Shown here: piece by piece, positions 13,509-21,053 of the stretch
Layout: each line of letters starts with the position of its first letter
Position numbering within the stretch: the first letter of the stretch is position 1
Assembly (NCBI GenBank): GCA_051867915.1
Contig: JBJDZJ010000013.1
Span: 1-23,758, forward strand
Direction: 5' to 3'
DNA: 23,758 nucleotides
DNA from: CAKSQF01 sp051867915
GTDB lineage: Bacteria; Bacillota; Clostridia; Oscillospirales; CAG-272
Translations under genes and position numbers: made by a program
Notes under the pieces: model-generated
What the model saw: only the letters and a program-made list of their open reading frames with translations
The model's database searches: none
Told to the model about the DNA's origin: nothing

Positions 13509-15236
13509 TTGAAAAGATGGTACAAATACATTCGCCCCTACCTTCCCTACTTCATCTTAGGTCCCCTTTGTATGATTGTAGAAGTTGTGGGCGAGGTTCT
13601 GATGCCGGTTTTCCTGCGCACCATTATCAATGACGCCAACAACGGCAGCCTGACGGTGCCGGGTTGCATCGGCATTGCCGCTCTGATGGTGCTGACCGCA
13701 CTGATTATGATGCTGGGAGGCGTAGGCGGTGCCTATTTCGGTTCCAAGGCGTCGGTCAATTTTGCCGCAGATCTGCGATCCGATGTGTATGCAAAGGTTC
13801 AGAAATACTCCTTTGCCAACATCGACAAGTTCTCCACCGGATCGCTGGTCACCCGTCTCACCAACGATGTAACCCAGCTTCAGAATGTGGTCAACATGGC
13901 GCTGAGAATGCTTCTCCGTGCGCCCGGAATGCTGATCGGCGGTCTGATTATGGCCATCGCCCTGAAGCCCTCCCTGTCGGTGGTCTTCGCCGTCACGATT
14001 CCCCTGATGCTGATTTCCATCGTGGGCATCGTCCGCACCGGCTTCCCCCGATTCTCCAGAATGCAGACCAAGATCGACTCCCTGAACTCCACCGTTCAGG
14101 AAAACATCACCAATGTCCGGGTCGTAAAATCCTTCGTCTGTGAGGACCGTGAAAAGGACAAATTCCACACTGCCAACGGCGATCTGAAAAACGCGGGAAT
14201 GTCTGCCATGAAGGTTGTCATCTTCATGTCCCCTGTCATGACCCTGTTCATGAATCTGACGACCCTTGCCGTGATTCTGTTGGGCGGACGGATTGTCCTT
14301 GCCGGCAACATGGAAGTCGGCGACCTGTCTGCCTTCATCACCTATGTCACCCAGATTCTCAGCTCCCTGATGATGGTCACCATGATGTTCATGATGTCTT
14401 CCCGTGCCCTTGCTTCGGGAAAACGAATCTGCGAGGTCCTGGACGAAAAGATCGACCTGTCCGACGAAACCGCCGCTCATCCCGAAGCAACCGTTCAAAA
14501 CGGACAAATTGAGTTCCGGGATGTCAGCTTCCGCTACTACAAGAACAGCGAGGAACTGGTGCTGGATCATATCAATCTCACCATCGAACCGGGCAGTACC
14601 GTAGGCATCATCGGTTCCACCGGATGCGGAAAGTCGACGCTTGTTTCCATGATCCCCCGTCTGTACGATACCGATGAGGGCGCCATTCTGGTGGACGGTA
14701 TTGATGTCCGGGACTACTCCCTGTACAACCTACGGGAAGGGGTAGGTATGGTACTTCAGAAAAATGTGCTGTTTTCGGGAACCATCGAGGACAACCTGCG
14801 CTGGGGTAACGAAAACGCCACCGAAGAGGATATCATCGCCGCTTCCAAATCCGCTCAGGCAGACAAGTTTGTCTCCGGCTTCACCGACGGTTATCAGACC
14901 GAGCTGGATCAGGGAGGCACCAATGTGTCGGGCGGTCAGAAGCAAAGACTGTGCATCGCCCGTGCTCTGCTGAAAAAGCCGAAAATCCTGATTCTGGACG
15001 ATTCCACCTCCGCAGTGGACACGGCAACAGAGGCTCAAATCCGAAAAGCCTTCAAAAATGAACTGGCAGACTCCACCAAAATCGTCATTGCGCAGCGGAT
15101 TACCTCGGTCAAGGACGCCGATCAGATCATCGTCATGACCGACGGAAAGATCACCGGTATCGGCAGTCACGATGAACTGCTGAAAAACAATGCCGATTAT
15201 CAGGAAATCTACGAGTCTCAAACCGGCAAGGCGTGA
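13509..15236 (+). CDS. ABC exporter half-transporter with degenerate ATP site
   Basis: A 575-residue ABC exporter subunit: six-helix membrane domain (about 1-310), then an ATPase domain. Walker A is GSTGCGKST at 369-377, and the signature VSGGQ at 473-477 is canonical. The Walker B motif is LDDSTSAVD with Asp498 where the catalytic Glu should be, and the switch His is Gln529 (AQR). This combination is that of TM287, BmrC and LmrC, whose own ATP site is degenerate and which work only as heterodimers. The start is a TTG at 13509, with AAAGGA nine bases before it, right after the marR stop. The partner is the next gene. The transported compound is unknown; related pairs export drugs or lipids. 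Confidence 0.94.
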   Translation: MKRWYKYIRPYLPYFILGPLCMIVEVVGEVLMPVFLRTIINDANNGSLTVPGCIGIAALMVLTALIMMLGGVGGAYFGSKASVNFAADLRSDVYAKVQKYSFANIDKFSTGSLVTRLTNDVTQLQNVVNMALRMLLRAPGMLIGGLIMAIALKPSLSVVFAVTIPLMLISIVGIVRTGFPRFSRMQTKIDSLNSTVQENITNVRVVKSFVCEDREKDKFHTANGDLKNAGMSAMKVVIFMSPVMTLFMNLTTLAVILLGGRIVLAGNMEVGDLSAFITYVTQILSSLMMVTMMFMMSSRALASGKRICEVLDEKIDLSDETAAHPEATVQNGQIEFRDVSFRYYKNSEELVLDHINLTIEPGSTVGIIGSTGCGKSTLVSMIPRLYDTDEGAILVDGIDVRDYSLYNLREGVGMVLQKNVLFSGTIEDNLRWGNENATEEDIIAASKSAQADKFVSGFTDGYQTELDQGGTNVSGGQKQRLCIARALLKKPKILILDDSTSAVDTATEAQIRKAFKNELADSTKIVIAQRITSVKDADQIIVMTDGKITGIGSHDELLKNNADYQEIYESQTGKA

Positions 15237-15252
15237 AAGGAGTGGAATAGAA

Positions 15253-17244
15253 ATGGCAAGAAATCTTGAAAAACTGCAAAAACAATATGCAAACTTCTCT
15301 TCCTCGACCAAGAGCGCATCCGCCGGGCCCAAAGGTCCCGGTCCCGGACACGGTCCGGGAGGTCCCGGAGGCAAAGGCAGAATGGCAGGCGGCTCCAAGC
15401 CCAAGAACGCCCGCCAGACCGTCGGCAGACTGTTCTCCTATGTGGCCGCCTACAAACTCCAGCTGATCCTGGTTCTGTTCTGTATGCTGGTATCCACCGT
15501 AACATCCCTGATCGGCTCCTATATGCTGGCGCCCATCATCAACCGCCTCCAGATCACCGTCGCACCGGGCATTCCCATTCAGCACAGTCTGCCCGAGCAG
15601 ATCGCCGACAAAGCCATCACCTCCCTGCTGACTCCCGTGGAAGGGTTGTTCGGAGGAAAGGTCTCCGCCGTAATGCTCTATATTCTGGCGGCACTGTTGA
15701 TTCTGATGGTTGTATATGCCATCGGCATCTGCACCACCTATATTCAGGCTCGGCTGATGCTCCACATCTCCCAGAGCGCCATCGAAAAAATCCGGAACGA
15801 TCTGTTCAACAAAATGCAGTCGCTCCCCATTCGCTACTTTGATTCTCACCCGACAGGCGAGCTGATGTCCCGGTTCACCAACGATGTGGACAACATCGAC
15901 ACCATGCTGAACAACTCCCTGACCTCTTTGATATCGGGAACCATTACGCTGATCGGAACCTTCCTGTTCATGATTACCACCAACTGGATCCTGACACTGA
16001 TCACAATCTTCTTTATTCCCGTCTTCACCTTCCTGGGCGGTGCCATTGCCAAAGCGTCCCGGAAGTATTACAGCGGACAGCAGGCTGCGCTGGGTGCCGT
16101 CAACGGATACATTGAGGAATCCGTTACCGGTCAGAAGGTGGTCAAGGTCTTCAACCACGAAAAGGACTGCGAGGAAGAGTTCAACCTTCTGAACAACGAC
16201 CTGCGTGACAAACAGTTCCGTGCCCAGTTCTACGGCGGCATCATGGGACCCATCATGGGCAATACCTCCCAGATCAGCTATGCGGTAACGGTTGGCGTCG
16301 GCGGCATTATGATGTGTACATCAGGATTTTCATCGGGTGCATTAACCGTCTTTGCCGGCTACTCCAAGCAGTTCTCCATGCCCATCAACATGATTTCTCA
16401 GCAGATGGCCACCGTCTTCTCCGCTCTTGCCGGAGCCGAGCGGGTCTTTGCAGTCATGGATACCGATCCCGAGGCTGCCGACGCTCCCGATGCCGCAGAG
16501 CTTGAAGCCATCCGTGGCGATGTGACTTTGGACGATGTCACCTTCGGCTACAATCCCGACAAGACCATTCTGAAACACATCAGCCTGTATGCGCATCCAG
16601 GGCAGAAGATCGCCTTCGTCGGTTCCACCGGCGCAGGTAAAACCACCATCACCAATCTGCTGAACCGTTTCTACGACATCGACGAGGGTGAAATCACCAT
16701 CGACGGCATAAATATCAAGAAGATGCACCGTGACTTCTTAAGAAAGAACATCGCCATGGTCCTTCAGGACACCCATCTGTTCACCGGAACGGTCATGGAA
16801 AACATCCGCTACGGCAGACCCGATGCCACCGACGAGGAGGTCATCGAAGCGGCAAAGACAGCCTCCGCTCACTCCTTCATCATGCGTCTTTCCGACGGCT
16901 ACAACACCATGCTGGAGGGCGACGGCGCCAATCTGTCCCAGGGACAGCGTCAGCTTCTGAACATTGCCCGTGCCGCCATCTCCAAGGCGCCCATTCTGGT
17001 ACTTGATGAGGCCACCTCCTCGGTGGATACCCGTACCGAGCGCCACATCGAACACGGCATGGATCGGCTTATGAAGAACCGAACCACCTTCGTCATTGCT
17101 CACCGTCTGTCCACCGTCCGCAACGCCGACTGCATTATGGTGCTGGAGGCAGGCGAGATCATCGAACGGGGCAGTCACGATGAACTGCTTGCCATGAAGG
17201 GTCGCTACTACGAACTGTACACCGGCAAAAAGGAACTGACTTAA
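15253..17244 (+). CDS. ABC exporter half-transporter, catalytic partner
   Basis: A 663-residue ABC exporter subunit, the partner of the preceding gene. I start it at the ATG at 15253, since AAGGAG at 15237-15242 is ten bases upstream; an open frame continues further up but overlaps the first ABC gene. Residues 25-42 form a Gly/Pro-rich stretch ahead of the membrane domain. A longer loop between the first two membrane helices (about residues 95-140) is also seen. The ATPase has Walker A GSTGAGKTT (457-465), Walker B LDEATSSVD with catalytic Glu586, and switch His617. Its signature is LSQGQ (561-565) instead of LSGGQ, as in TM288 and BmrD. Together the two subunits give one working and one degenerate ATP site. 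Confidence 0.94.
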   Translation: MARNLEKLQKQYANFSSSTKSASAGPKGPGPGHGPGGPGGKGRMAGGSKPKNARQTVGRLFSYVAAYKLQLILVLFCMLVSTVTSLIGSYMLAPIINRLQITVAPGIPIQHSLPEQIADKAITSLLTPVEGLFGGKVSAVMLYILAALLILMVVYAIGICTTYIQARLMLHISQSAIEKIRNDLFNKMQSLPIRYFDSHPTGELMSRFTNDVDNIDTMLNNSLTSLISGTITLIGTFLFMITTNWILTLITIFFIPVFTFLGGAIAKASRKYYSGQQAALGAVNGYIEESVTGQKVVKVFNHEKDCEEEFNLLNNDLRDKQFRAQFYGGIMGPIMGNTSQISYAVTVGVGGIMMCTSGFSSGALTVFAGYSKQFSMPINMISQQMATVFSALAGAERVFAVMDTDPEAADAPDAAELEAIRGDVTLDDVTFGYNPDKTILKHISLYAHPGQKIAFVGSTGAGKTTITNLLNRFYDIDEGEITIDGINIKKMHRDFLRKNIAMVLQDTHLFTGTVMENIRYGRPDATDEEVIEAAKTASAHSFIMRLSDGYNTMLEGDGANLSQGQRQLLNIARAAISKAPILVLDEATSSVDTRTERHIEHGMDRLMKNRTTFVIAHRLSTVRNADCIMVLEAGEIIERGSHDELLAMKGRYYELYTGKKELT

Positions 17245-17276
17245 CGGTCTGATACTCCCGGAAAGGAGCTTGTAAA

Positions 17277-17972
17277 TTGAAGATTGTCGTTTTGAACGGT
17301 ACCTCCGTCAAGGGAATCACCCATACCATGAAGGAACTGTTTTTACAGAATCTCCCCGAAGAGCGTGAAGTCGTGGAGTTCTATCCCAAGGATTTCCCGC
17401 CCTTCTGTCTGGGATGCAAATTCTGTTTTCTCAAAGGGGAGGACAAATGTCCTCATGCCGCCCAAACGGAACCTATATGGAAAGCAATCCTGGATGCCGA
17501 TCTGTTGGTCTTTGCCTATCCGGTATATGCCCTGCGGGTTCCCGCCAGCATCAAATCCCTTCTGGATCATCTGTGCGTCTATTGGATGGTTCACCGTCCC
17601 GATCCGGCATTTTTCCGGAAGACGGCGGTCATCATCACCAACAGCGTAGGCGCACCCAACGGATCGGCGCAAAAGGATGTGAAAACCGCTTTGAACTGGA
17701 TGGGACTGTCCCGCATCTACCTCTGCGGCGCACCCATGATGGGCGACATCTTCGTGGATCGCCTGTCCGACAAGCACCGAAAGATGCTGGAAACGAAAAT
17801 GCAACGGCTGGCGAGCAAGGTTCGGAATCTTCGCCCCTGCGAGCGGATGAATGTGAAGGTCTCGCTTCTGTTCGGCATGGCAAAGCTCCAGCACAAGATG
17901 GTTCTCAATGGTGAGGACACACCGAGTCTCGACAACGCTCATTATTTAAACCACGGATGGATCAAGCAATAA
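17277..17972 (+). CDS. Flavodoxin-fold NAD(P)H oxidoreductase with four-Cys motif
   Basis: A 231-residue protein. The N-terminal KIVVLNGTSVKGITHTM is the phosphate-binding loop of NADPH-dependent FMN reductases and iron-sulfur flavoproteins. Cys44, Cys47, Cys50 and Cys58 form a C-x2-C-x2-C-x7-C pattern like the compact 4Fe-4S motif of iron-sulfur flavoproteins. ADLLVFAYPVYALRVPASIK is the usual flavin-side second block. It probably binds FMN and may carry a 4Fe-4S cluster; the electron partner is unknown. The start is a TTG at 17277 with GAAAGGAG ending nine bases upstream. It is the last gene of the marR-ABC operon, 32 bases after the second ABC gene, which suggests a role in the same stress or detoxification response. 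Confidence 0.83.
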   Translation: MKIVVLNGTSVKGITHTMKELFLQNLPEEREVVEFYPKDFPPFCLGCKFCFLKGEDKCPHAAQTEPIWKAILDADLLVFAYPVYALRVPASIKSLLDHLCVYWMVHRPDPAFFRKTAVIITNSVGAPNGSAQKDVKTALNWMGLSRIYLCGAPMMGDIFVDRLSDKHRKMLETKMQRLASKVRNLRPCERMNVKVSLLFGMAKLQHKMVLNGEDTPSLDNAHYLNHGWIKQ

Positions 17973-17987
17973 TCCGTTCATGACAAG

Positions 17988-18020
17988 CAAATCCCCCGAA
18001 AGCAGATTTCGGGGGATTTG
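17988..18020 (+). terminator. Terminator of the marR-ABC operon, between convergent genes
   Basis: A perfect 14-bp stem (17988-18001 with 18007-18020) on a five-base loop. Each arm ends in T- or A-rich sequence, so it may serve both strands, including the convergent gene ending at 18045. Confidence 0.85.
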
Positions 18021-18044
18021 AGCATATATTGAATAATTCCGGGG

Positions 18045-18656
18045 TTATTTCGGTATGCCGTCCGAGATCATCTGATAGACTCTCTGAACATTGGGGATTT
18101 TATAGAAGCAGTCATCCCATTTTGTACCGTCCGAACCGGCATTGGTATCCGATTGGGTTCCATTCTGCGAAAAGTAGATGGTTCCGACACCGTTCTCCTC
18201 GGTTTCCACCTGCACTCCGGACAGGGCAGAAAGCCGATACGCCGTACATTTGGCCTTCTTTTTCCGAACATCCAGAACCAGAATCCGACTGTCGGTCAGG
18301 GCGTATAGAATGTGGGACCCCACGCCGAACGCACGGATATCCATCCATATCAGAAAACAACCGCCCAGATAGAAGGGGACAAAGATAAGAAGGAGCAACA
18401 GTTCCGACGGGGAGGATTCCCCACTCATCACTCCCGAAATCACCTCTATCGCCGTGCTGACGGATCCGGTCACAACCCCGCAAATCCACACTACGCTGAA
18501 GGCCAGAATTATGAAGAATTGAAGGTTCAAAATCCCTTTGATTCCCCGCTTTCCCGGCCATCCCATCCAAAGAAGGCTTTCATCGGGTAAAAGATGCTTC
18601 TTTACAGACTCCATATCCTGCTGTCTTGCTTCCTCGCTGCCTGATTCATTCCTCAT
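18045..18656 (-). CDS. Membrane protein with bacterial PH-like domain
   Basis: A 203-residue membrane protein. The N-terminal LLPDESLLWMGWPGK resembles the lead-in of bacterial PH-domain proteins (YdbS/YdbT-like), followed by two membrane segments, FFIILAFSVVWICGVVTG and LLLLLIFVPFYLGGCFLIWM, and a cytosolic part with ILYALTDSRILVLDVRKKK and a C-terminal YKIPNVQRVYQMI. The order (helix pair, then ALT-x-R-I strand) fits that family. Function is unknown. I start it at the ATG at 18656, since AAGGAG lies eight bases upstream; a TTG at 18680 is less likely. It has its own strong promoter at 18705-18733 and is convergent with the ABC operon. Confidence 0.78.
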   Translation of the reverse strand: MRNESGSEEARQQDMESVKKHLLPDESLLWMGWPGKRGIKGILNLQFFIILAFSVVWICGVVTGSVSTAIEVISGVMSGESSPSELLLLLIFVPFYLGGCFLIWMDIRAFGVGSHILYALTDSRILVLDVRKKKAKCTAYRLSALSGVQVETEENGVGTIYFSQNGTQSDTNAGSDGTKWDDCFYKIPNVQRVYQMISDGIPK

Positions 18657-18704
18657 GCCGAACGCTCCTTCCGTACCCAAAATCGTTTTGTTTGTAGTAA
18701 CTAT

Positions 18705-18733
18705 ATTATATCATGCATTCTTTTGATTGTCAA
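18705..18733 (-). promoter_or_regulatory. Promoter of the PH-like membrane protein gene
   Basis: On the - strand, TTGACA (18733-18728), 17-base spacer, TATAAT (18710-18705), with an extended -10 TG. The start codon is about 50 bases downstream. Confidence 0.9.
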
Positions 18734-18782
18734 TACATTTTGGTAAGAATTTCAAAAAAACAGAGATATATCCGGAAAATCA

Positions 18783-18887
18783 TCAAACTCTTTCGTGGGA
18801 AATCTCCCATATGATCTTGCTTTTTTGCAAATTCTGTGGTAAAATGTAAGCAACACAAGAAAGCACAAACAAGGGCGGTCCTTTCAT
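18783..18887 (-). CDS. Possible 34-residue small protein
   Basis: A short - strand ORF starts at the ATG at 18887 with AAGGAG eight bases upstream and encodes MKGPPLFVLSCVAYILPQ, then a charged tail. The first half is hydrophobic. It lies across the promoter of the SF0329-family gene in the 370-base gap between divergent genes. No promoter was found for it. It may be chance; the ribosome binding site is its only support. Confidence 0.25.
   Translation of the reverse strand: MKGPPLFVLSCVAYILPQNLQKSKIIWEISHERV
18817..18845 (+). promoter_or_regulatory. Likely promoter of the SF0329-family gene
   Basis: TTGCTT (18817-18822), 17-base spacer, TAAAAT (18840-18845) with an extended -10 TG. It leaves a leader of about 180 bases (18850-19029), in which I see only weak pairing and no known RNA element. 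Confidence 0.6.
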
Positions 18888-19029
18888 TGATAATACTCCT
18901 TGCCGGCTATGCCGCCATTTTGTCCGTAAAGCGGGCAACAACGGAGCATTTTTCATAGTTTTTCGATAATATGACACGGTAAGTCAATCCACAAAGTTCC
19001 GGAACCTGCGACAGAAGGGAGCAATTGAT

Positions 19030-19527
19030 ATGGCAACATGGAGCAAAATCAGAAGCAAACTTGAAAATGAATACCTTGCCGAATCCTTGCGCGGACACAT
19101 TCAGTATTATTGCACCTCGTACAGCAAAAGCCCCGATCAAGAGGGGCGGGCTTCCATTCGATTGGACGGCAAAGAACTAATCAGCGGTTGTTATTGGAAC
19201 AATTGGTTTAAGGCGCCTTTTTTCCCCCATGATGAGACCTACGAAAAAAGGATGCGGGAGGAATTTGCTTATATGGATGAAACCGCCTTGAAATTGGGCG
19301 TTTTTAATCAGAGATGCTTTTACCGTGCGTTTCATGAATTCGATCAGCAAAGCATCGAACAAAGTTTGAACAGCGATGACCTCATCGTTCGGATTTTTGC
19401 CGTTCTTGATCGCAGAGTAGGCAAGAGACGACTAATCAAGATGAAAGACTCGCTGAATGAAAAAGATGAAATCTTCTATTTGTTTTATTCCATTCGCATT
19501 CGTGCCGAAAATATATCCTTTGAATAA
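19030..19527 (+). CDS. SF0329 family protein
   Basis: A 165-residue protein that I recognise as SF0329-like from MATWSKIRSKLENEYLAESL, RGHIQYYCTSY, and a C-terminal IVRIFAVLDRRVGKRRL followed by EIFYLFYSIRIRAENI. Function is unknown for the family; members are small soluble proteins scattered in Firmicutes and enterobacteria, which suggests frequent transfer. It has no signal peptide or membrane span. AAGGGAG eight bases before the ATG at 19030 supports the start. It stands alone, with a long leader and its own terminator, and its codon use is more AT-rich than the ABC operon. The family name is from memory of its sequence pattern. Confidence 0.72.
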   Translation: MATWSKIRSKLENEYLAESLRGHIQYYCTSYSKSPDQEGRASIRLDGKELISGCYWNNWFKAPFFPHDETYEKRMREEFAYMDETALKLGVFNQRCFYRAFHEFDQQSIEQSLNSDDLIVRIFAVLDRRVGKRRLIKMKDSLNEKDEIFYLFYSIRIRAENISFE

Positions 19528-19532
19528 AGAGG

Positions 19533-19574
19533 AAGCCGATAGACTTCCGGTTTAGAAATCTATCGGCTTTTTGT
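19533..19574 (+). terminator. Terminator of the SF0329-family gene
   Basis: AAGCCGATAGA (19533-19543) pairs with TCTATCGGCTT (19559-19569), followed by a T-run to 19572. An odd 17-base palindrome, GTAAAGGG-A-CCCTTTAC, follows at 19573-19589; its one-base centre makes it a poor hairpin. Confidence 0.88.
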
Positions 19575-19644
19575 AAAGGGACCCTTTACCTTTCATTTTT
19601 TGATTCATTTGTCCGGCAGGGTCATCCGGTATCGGATTTCCGAT

Positions 19645-19938
19645 TTATTCCTCCGATTCGGTGGAATCGGAGCCGTCATCGTCAGACGGAACCTCAGGCT
19701 CGTCCTCGGTCGAAGTTCCGGGTGTGGTTGCGGCAGGCTCATCGTCGGTTGTAGTCTCGGGTGTAGTTACAGCAGGCTCGTCGTCGGTTGCCGCCGATGT
19801 AGTCGTATTCGATGCAGTTGTAACTACTGTGCTTGTAGTGGTCGATGCCGTAGTGGAATCACCGTCACCGGAGCCGCAGGAGGCAAGAGTGCCGACTGCC
19901 AAAGCGCAAAGAATCAGGACAAGTGCGAGTTTTTTCAT
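19645..19938 (-). CDS. Small Thr/Asp/Glu-rich lipoprotein
   Basis: A 97-residue predicted lipoprotein. Residues 1-20 form a signal peptide ending in the lipobox LASC, with Cys21 as the lipid anchor. The mature part is low complexity: a Thr/Ser stretch (about 28-51), then two 13-residue repeats (52-64 and 65-77, both beginning DDEPA) and a partial third (EDEPEVP), and an acidic end DDDGSDSTESEE. There is no folded domain, so it looks like a surface linker without a head. It could be a complete small protein or what is left of a larger one. GGAAG precedes the ATG and a consensus promoter lies just upstream. A bare linker resembles the one that follows Cys20 in the leucine-rich-repeat lipoprotein at 21054. 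Confidence 0.72.
   Translation of the reverse strand: MKKLALVLILCALAVGTLASCGSGDGDSTTASTTTSTVVTTASNTTTSAATDDEPAVTTPETTTDDEPAATTPGTSTEDEPEVPSDDDGSDSTESEE
19708..19785 (-). repeat. Two 39-base coding repeats in the small lipoprotein gene
   Basis: Two adjacent 39-base units encode DDEPAVTTPETTT and DDEPAATTPGTST. A third, shorter unit (EDEPEVP) follows. Such units can change in number by slippage. Confidence 0.8.
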
Positions 19939-19971
19939 TTTGAATTACTTCCTTTCGTTTTTACTGACTGC

Positions 19972-20000
19972 ATTATAGCACAGGAACACCCGAAAGTCAA
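19972..20000 (-). promoter_or_regulatory. Promoter of the small lipoprotein gene
   Basis: On the - strand, TTGACT (20000-19995), 17-base spacer, TATAAT (19977-19972), with an extended -10 TG. The start codon is 34 bases downstream. Confidence 0.88.
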
Positions 20001-20066
20001 TGATGACGCTCTAAAGGTTGCGTGAAAGTTCGGTGACGGATGTGTGCAGGCGGGCCGGAGCGACAA

Positions 20067-20100
20067 AGAAAAAAGCCTGCCGCAAAGATATTTGCGGCAG
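20067..20100 (-). terminator. Terminator of thiT
   Basis: On the - strand, CTGCCGCAAA (20100-20091) pairs with TTTGCGGCAG (20086-20077) around TATC, followed by GCTTTTTTC. It lies about 35 bases after the thiT stop. Confidence 0.92.
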
Positions 20101-20133
20101 ACCGACCCAAAGCCATGGGACACCGTATTCCGA

Positions 20134-20709
20134 TCAGTTTTCTTTGACGATCTTCATGATCTGAGGAACATTGACCAGAAGAATCATTCCGACAACCGTA
20201 AGAATCGTCTCGGGAAGCATATAGATTCCGTTGTAGCAGAGGGAATAAAGGTAGGGATGATTGACCCAGCTCTGGCCAAAGGCTACGAATTCCTCAACAT
20301 TTGCCCAGAGAACGAATCCGGCAACGAAATGAGACAGAAAACGGACTACACAAGCCAATCCTGTACCGAAGCAGATGCCGATCTTCCCCTTTTTACGGAA
20401 GATTCCCGCAAGACCGATGGCCGTAAATGCAATGATATAGTCCAGCAGCAGCGATCCGATCAGCATGACGGGCGTCAGTCCCCATGAAAATACGCCGCCC
20501 TGCAAAATCTGAAGCCACGAATAGCAGAAGGCCGTTCCCAATCCCCATCCGATTCCGTACATGACCGAAACCAGGCAGATCGGCAACATGGAAAACAGGG
20601 TGATGGACCCATCAAAGGGTAGCGTAAAAATTTTGACATAGCTCAGGACAAACGACAGAGCCAACATGATTGCGCAGGTCGTCAGCTTGCGCACATTTGA
20701 GTTTCTCAT
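20134..20709 (-). CDS. thiT: Thiamine transporter substrate-binding (S) component ThiT
   Basis: A 191-residue, very hydrophobic protein with about six membrane helices, the size of ThiT/YuaJ, the thiamine-binding S component of an ECF transporter. The segment GSITLFSMLPICLVSVMYG, followed by FCYSWLQILQGG, is the typical ThiT core between helices. It needs the shared ECF energizing module (two ATPases and EcfT), which is not in this window and is presumably encoded elsewhere. Control is visible: a TPP riboswitch at 20801-20889 and a terminator just before the ribosome binding site GGAGGG. Thiamine shortage should therefore raise expression. The riboswitch independently supports the thiamine call. 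Confidence 0.93.
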   Translation of the reverse strand: MRNSNVRKLTTCAIMLALSFVLSYVKIFTLPFDGSITLFSMLPICLVSVMYGIGWGLGTAFCYSWLQILQGGVFSWGLTPVMLIGSLLLDYIIAFTAIGLAGIFRKKGKIGICFGTGLACVVRFLSHFVAGFVLWANVEEFVAFGQSWVNHPYLYSLCYNGIYMLPETILTVVGMILLVNVPQIMKIVKEN

Positions 20710-20726
20710 ATGAAACCCTCCAAAAT

Positions 20727-20758
20727 AAAAAATTCCGCACCGGATTCATCGGGCGGAA
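20727..20758 (-). terminator. Riboswitch-controlled terminator before thiT
   Basis: On the - strand, TTCCGC (20758-20753) pairs with GCGGAA (20738-20733), with partly paired inner bases, and is followed by a T-run. It ends just before the thiT ribosome binding site, so it is likely the expression platform of the TPP riboswitch. Confidence 0.8.
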
Positions 20759-20800
20759 AATCTTTGTGCCATATACTTCCTTATTATATATGTAGATAAT

Positions 20801-20889
20801 CTCCCTACGACGGCATTATCCGTATCAGGTTAAGGGTTCGAGTCGCCTCGTCTCAGCCATCACACAACCGTGTTTTCAGCACCCCTGAT
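20801..20889 (-). ncRNA. TPP riboswitch (THI box)
   Basis: Read on the - strand, the element shows the conserved parts in order: GGGGTGC, GGCTGAGA, CCCTTAACCTGAT, CGGATAATGCCG and GTAGGGA. These are the pyrimidine- and pyrophosphate-sensing arms of the thiamine pyrophosphate aptamer. Promoter, aptamer, terminator and thiT follow one another, so TPP binding should cause early termination. Confidence 0.96.
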
Positions 20890-20911
20890 TCTATTCGGTT
20901 CGGTTGACTCT

Positions 20912-20940
20912 ATTATACACCCTTCTCTTCGTTTTGTCAA
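20912..20940 (-). promoter_or_regulatory. Promoter of the TPP riboswitch-thiT unit
   Basis: On the - strand, TTGACA (20940-20935), 17-base spacer, TATAAT (20917-20912). It lies 23 bases before the aptamer. Confidence 0.9.
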
Positions 20941-20993
20941 TAAAAATTTACAAAAAAACAACAACTATTTTTTATAAAAATTCACCGAACATC

Positions 20994-21023
20994 TTGACAA
21001 ACGGAGCATAAATATTGTATAAT
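20994..21023 (+). promoter_or_regulatory. Promoter of the leucine-rich-repeat lipoprotein gene
   Basis: TTGACA (20994-20999), 18-base spacer, TATAAT (21018-21023), 30 bases before the ATG at 21054. It is divergent from the thiT promoter; the 50 bases between are AT-rich. Confidence 0.88.
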
Positions 21024-21053
21024 AAAGCGATAATTCTTTTAGGAGTGAACACG

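Noticed and set aside
19573..19589. Palindrome GTAAAGGG-A-CCCTTTAC as an operator
   Set aside because: It sits after the terminator of one gene and past the end of the convergent gene, with no promoter near, so an operator role is not supported.
19600..20025. Cys/Gly- and Ser/Val-rich + strand frames opposite the small lipoprotein
   Set aside because: They are reverse readings of its Thr/Asp repeats. The - strand frame has a signal peptide, lipobox, ribosome binding site and promoter.
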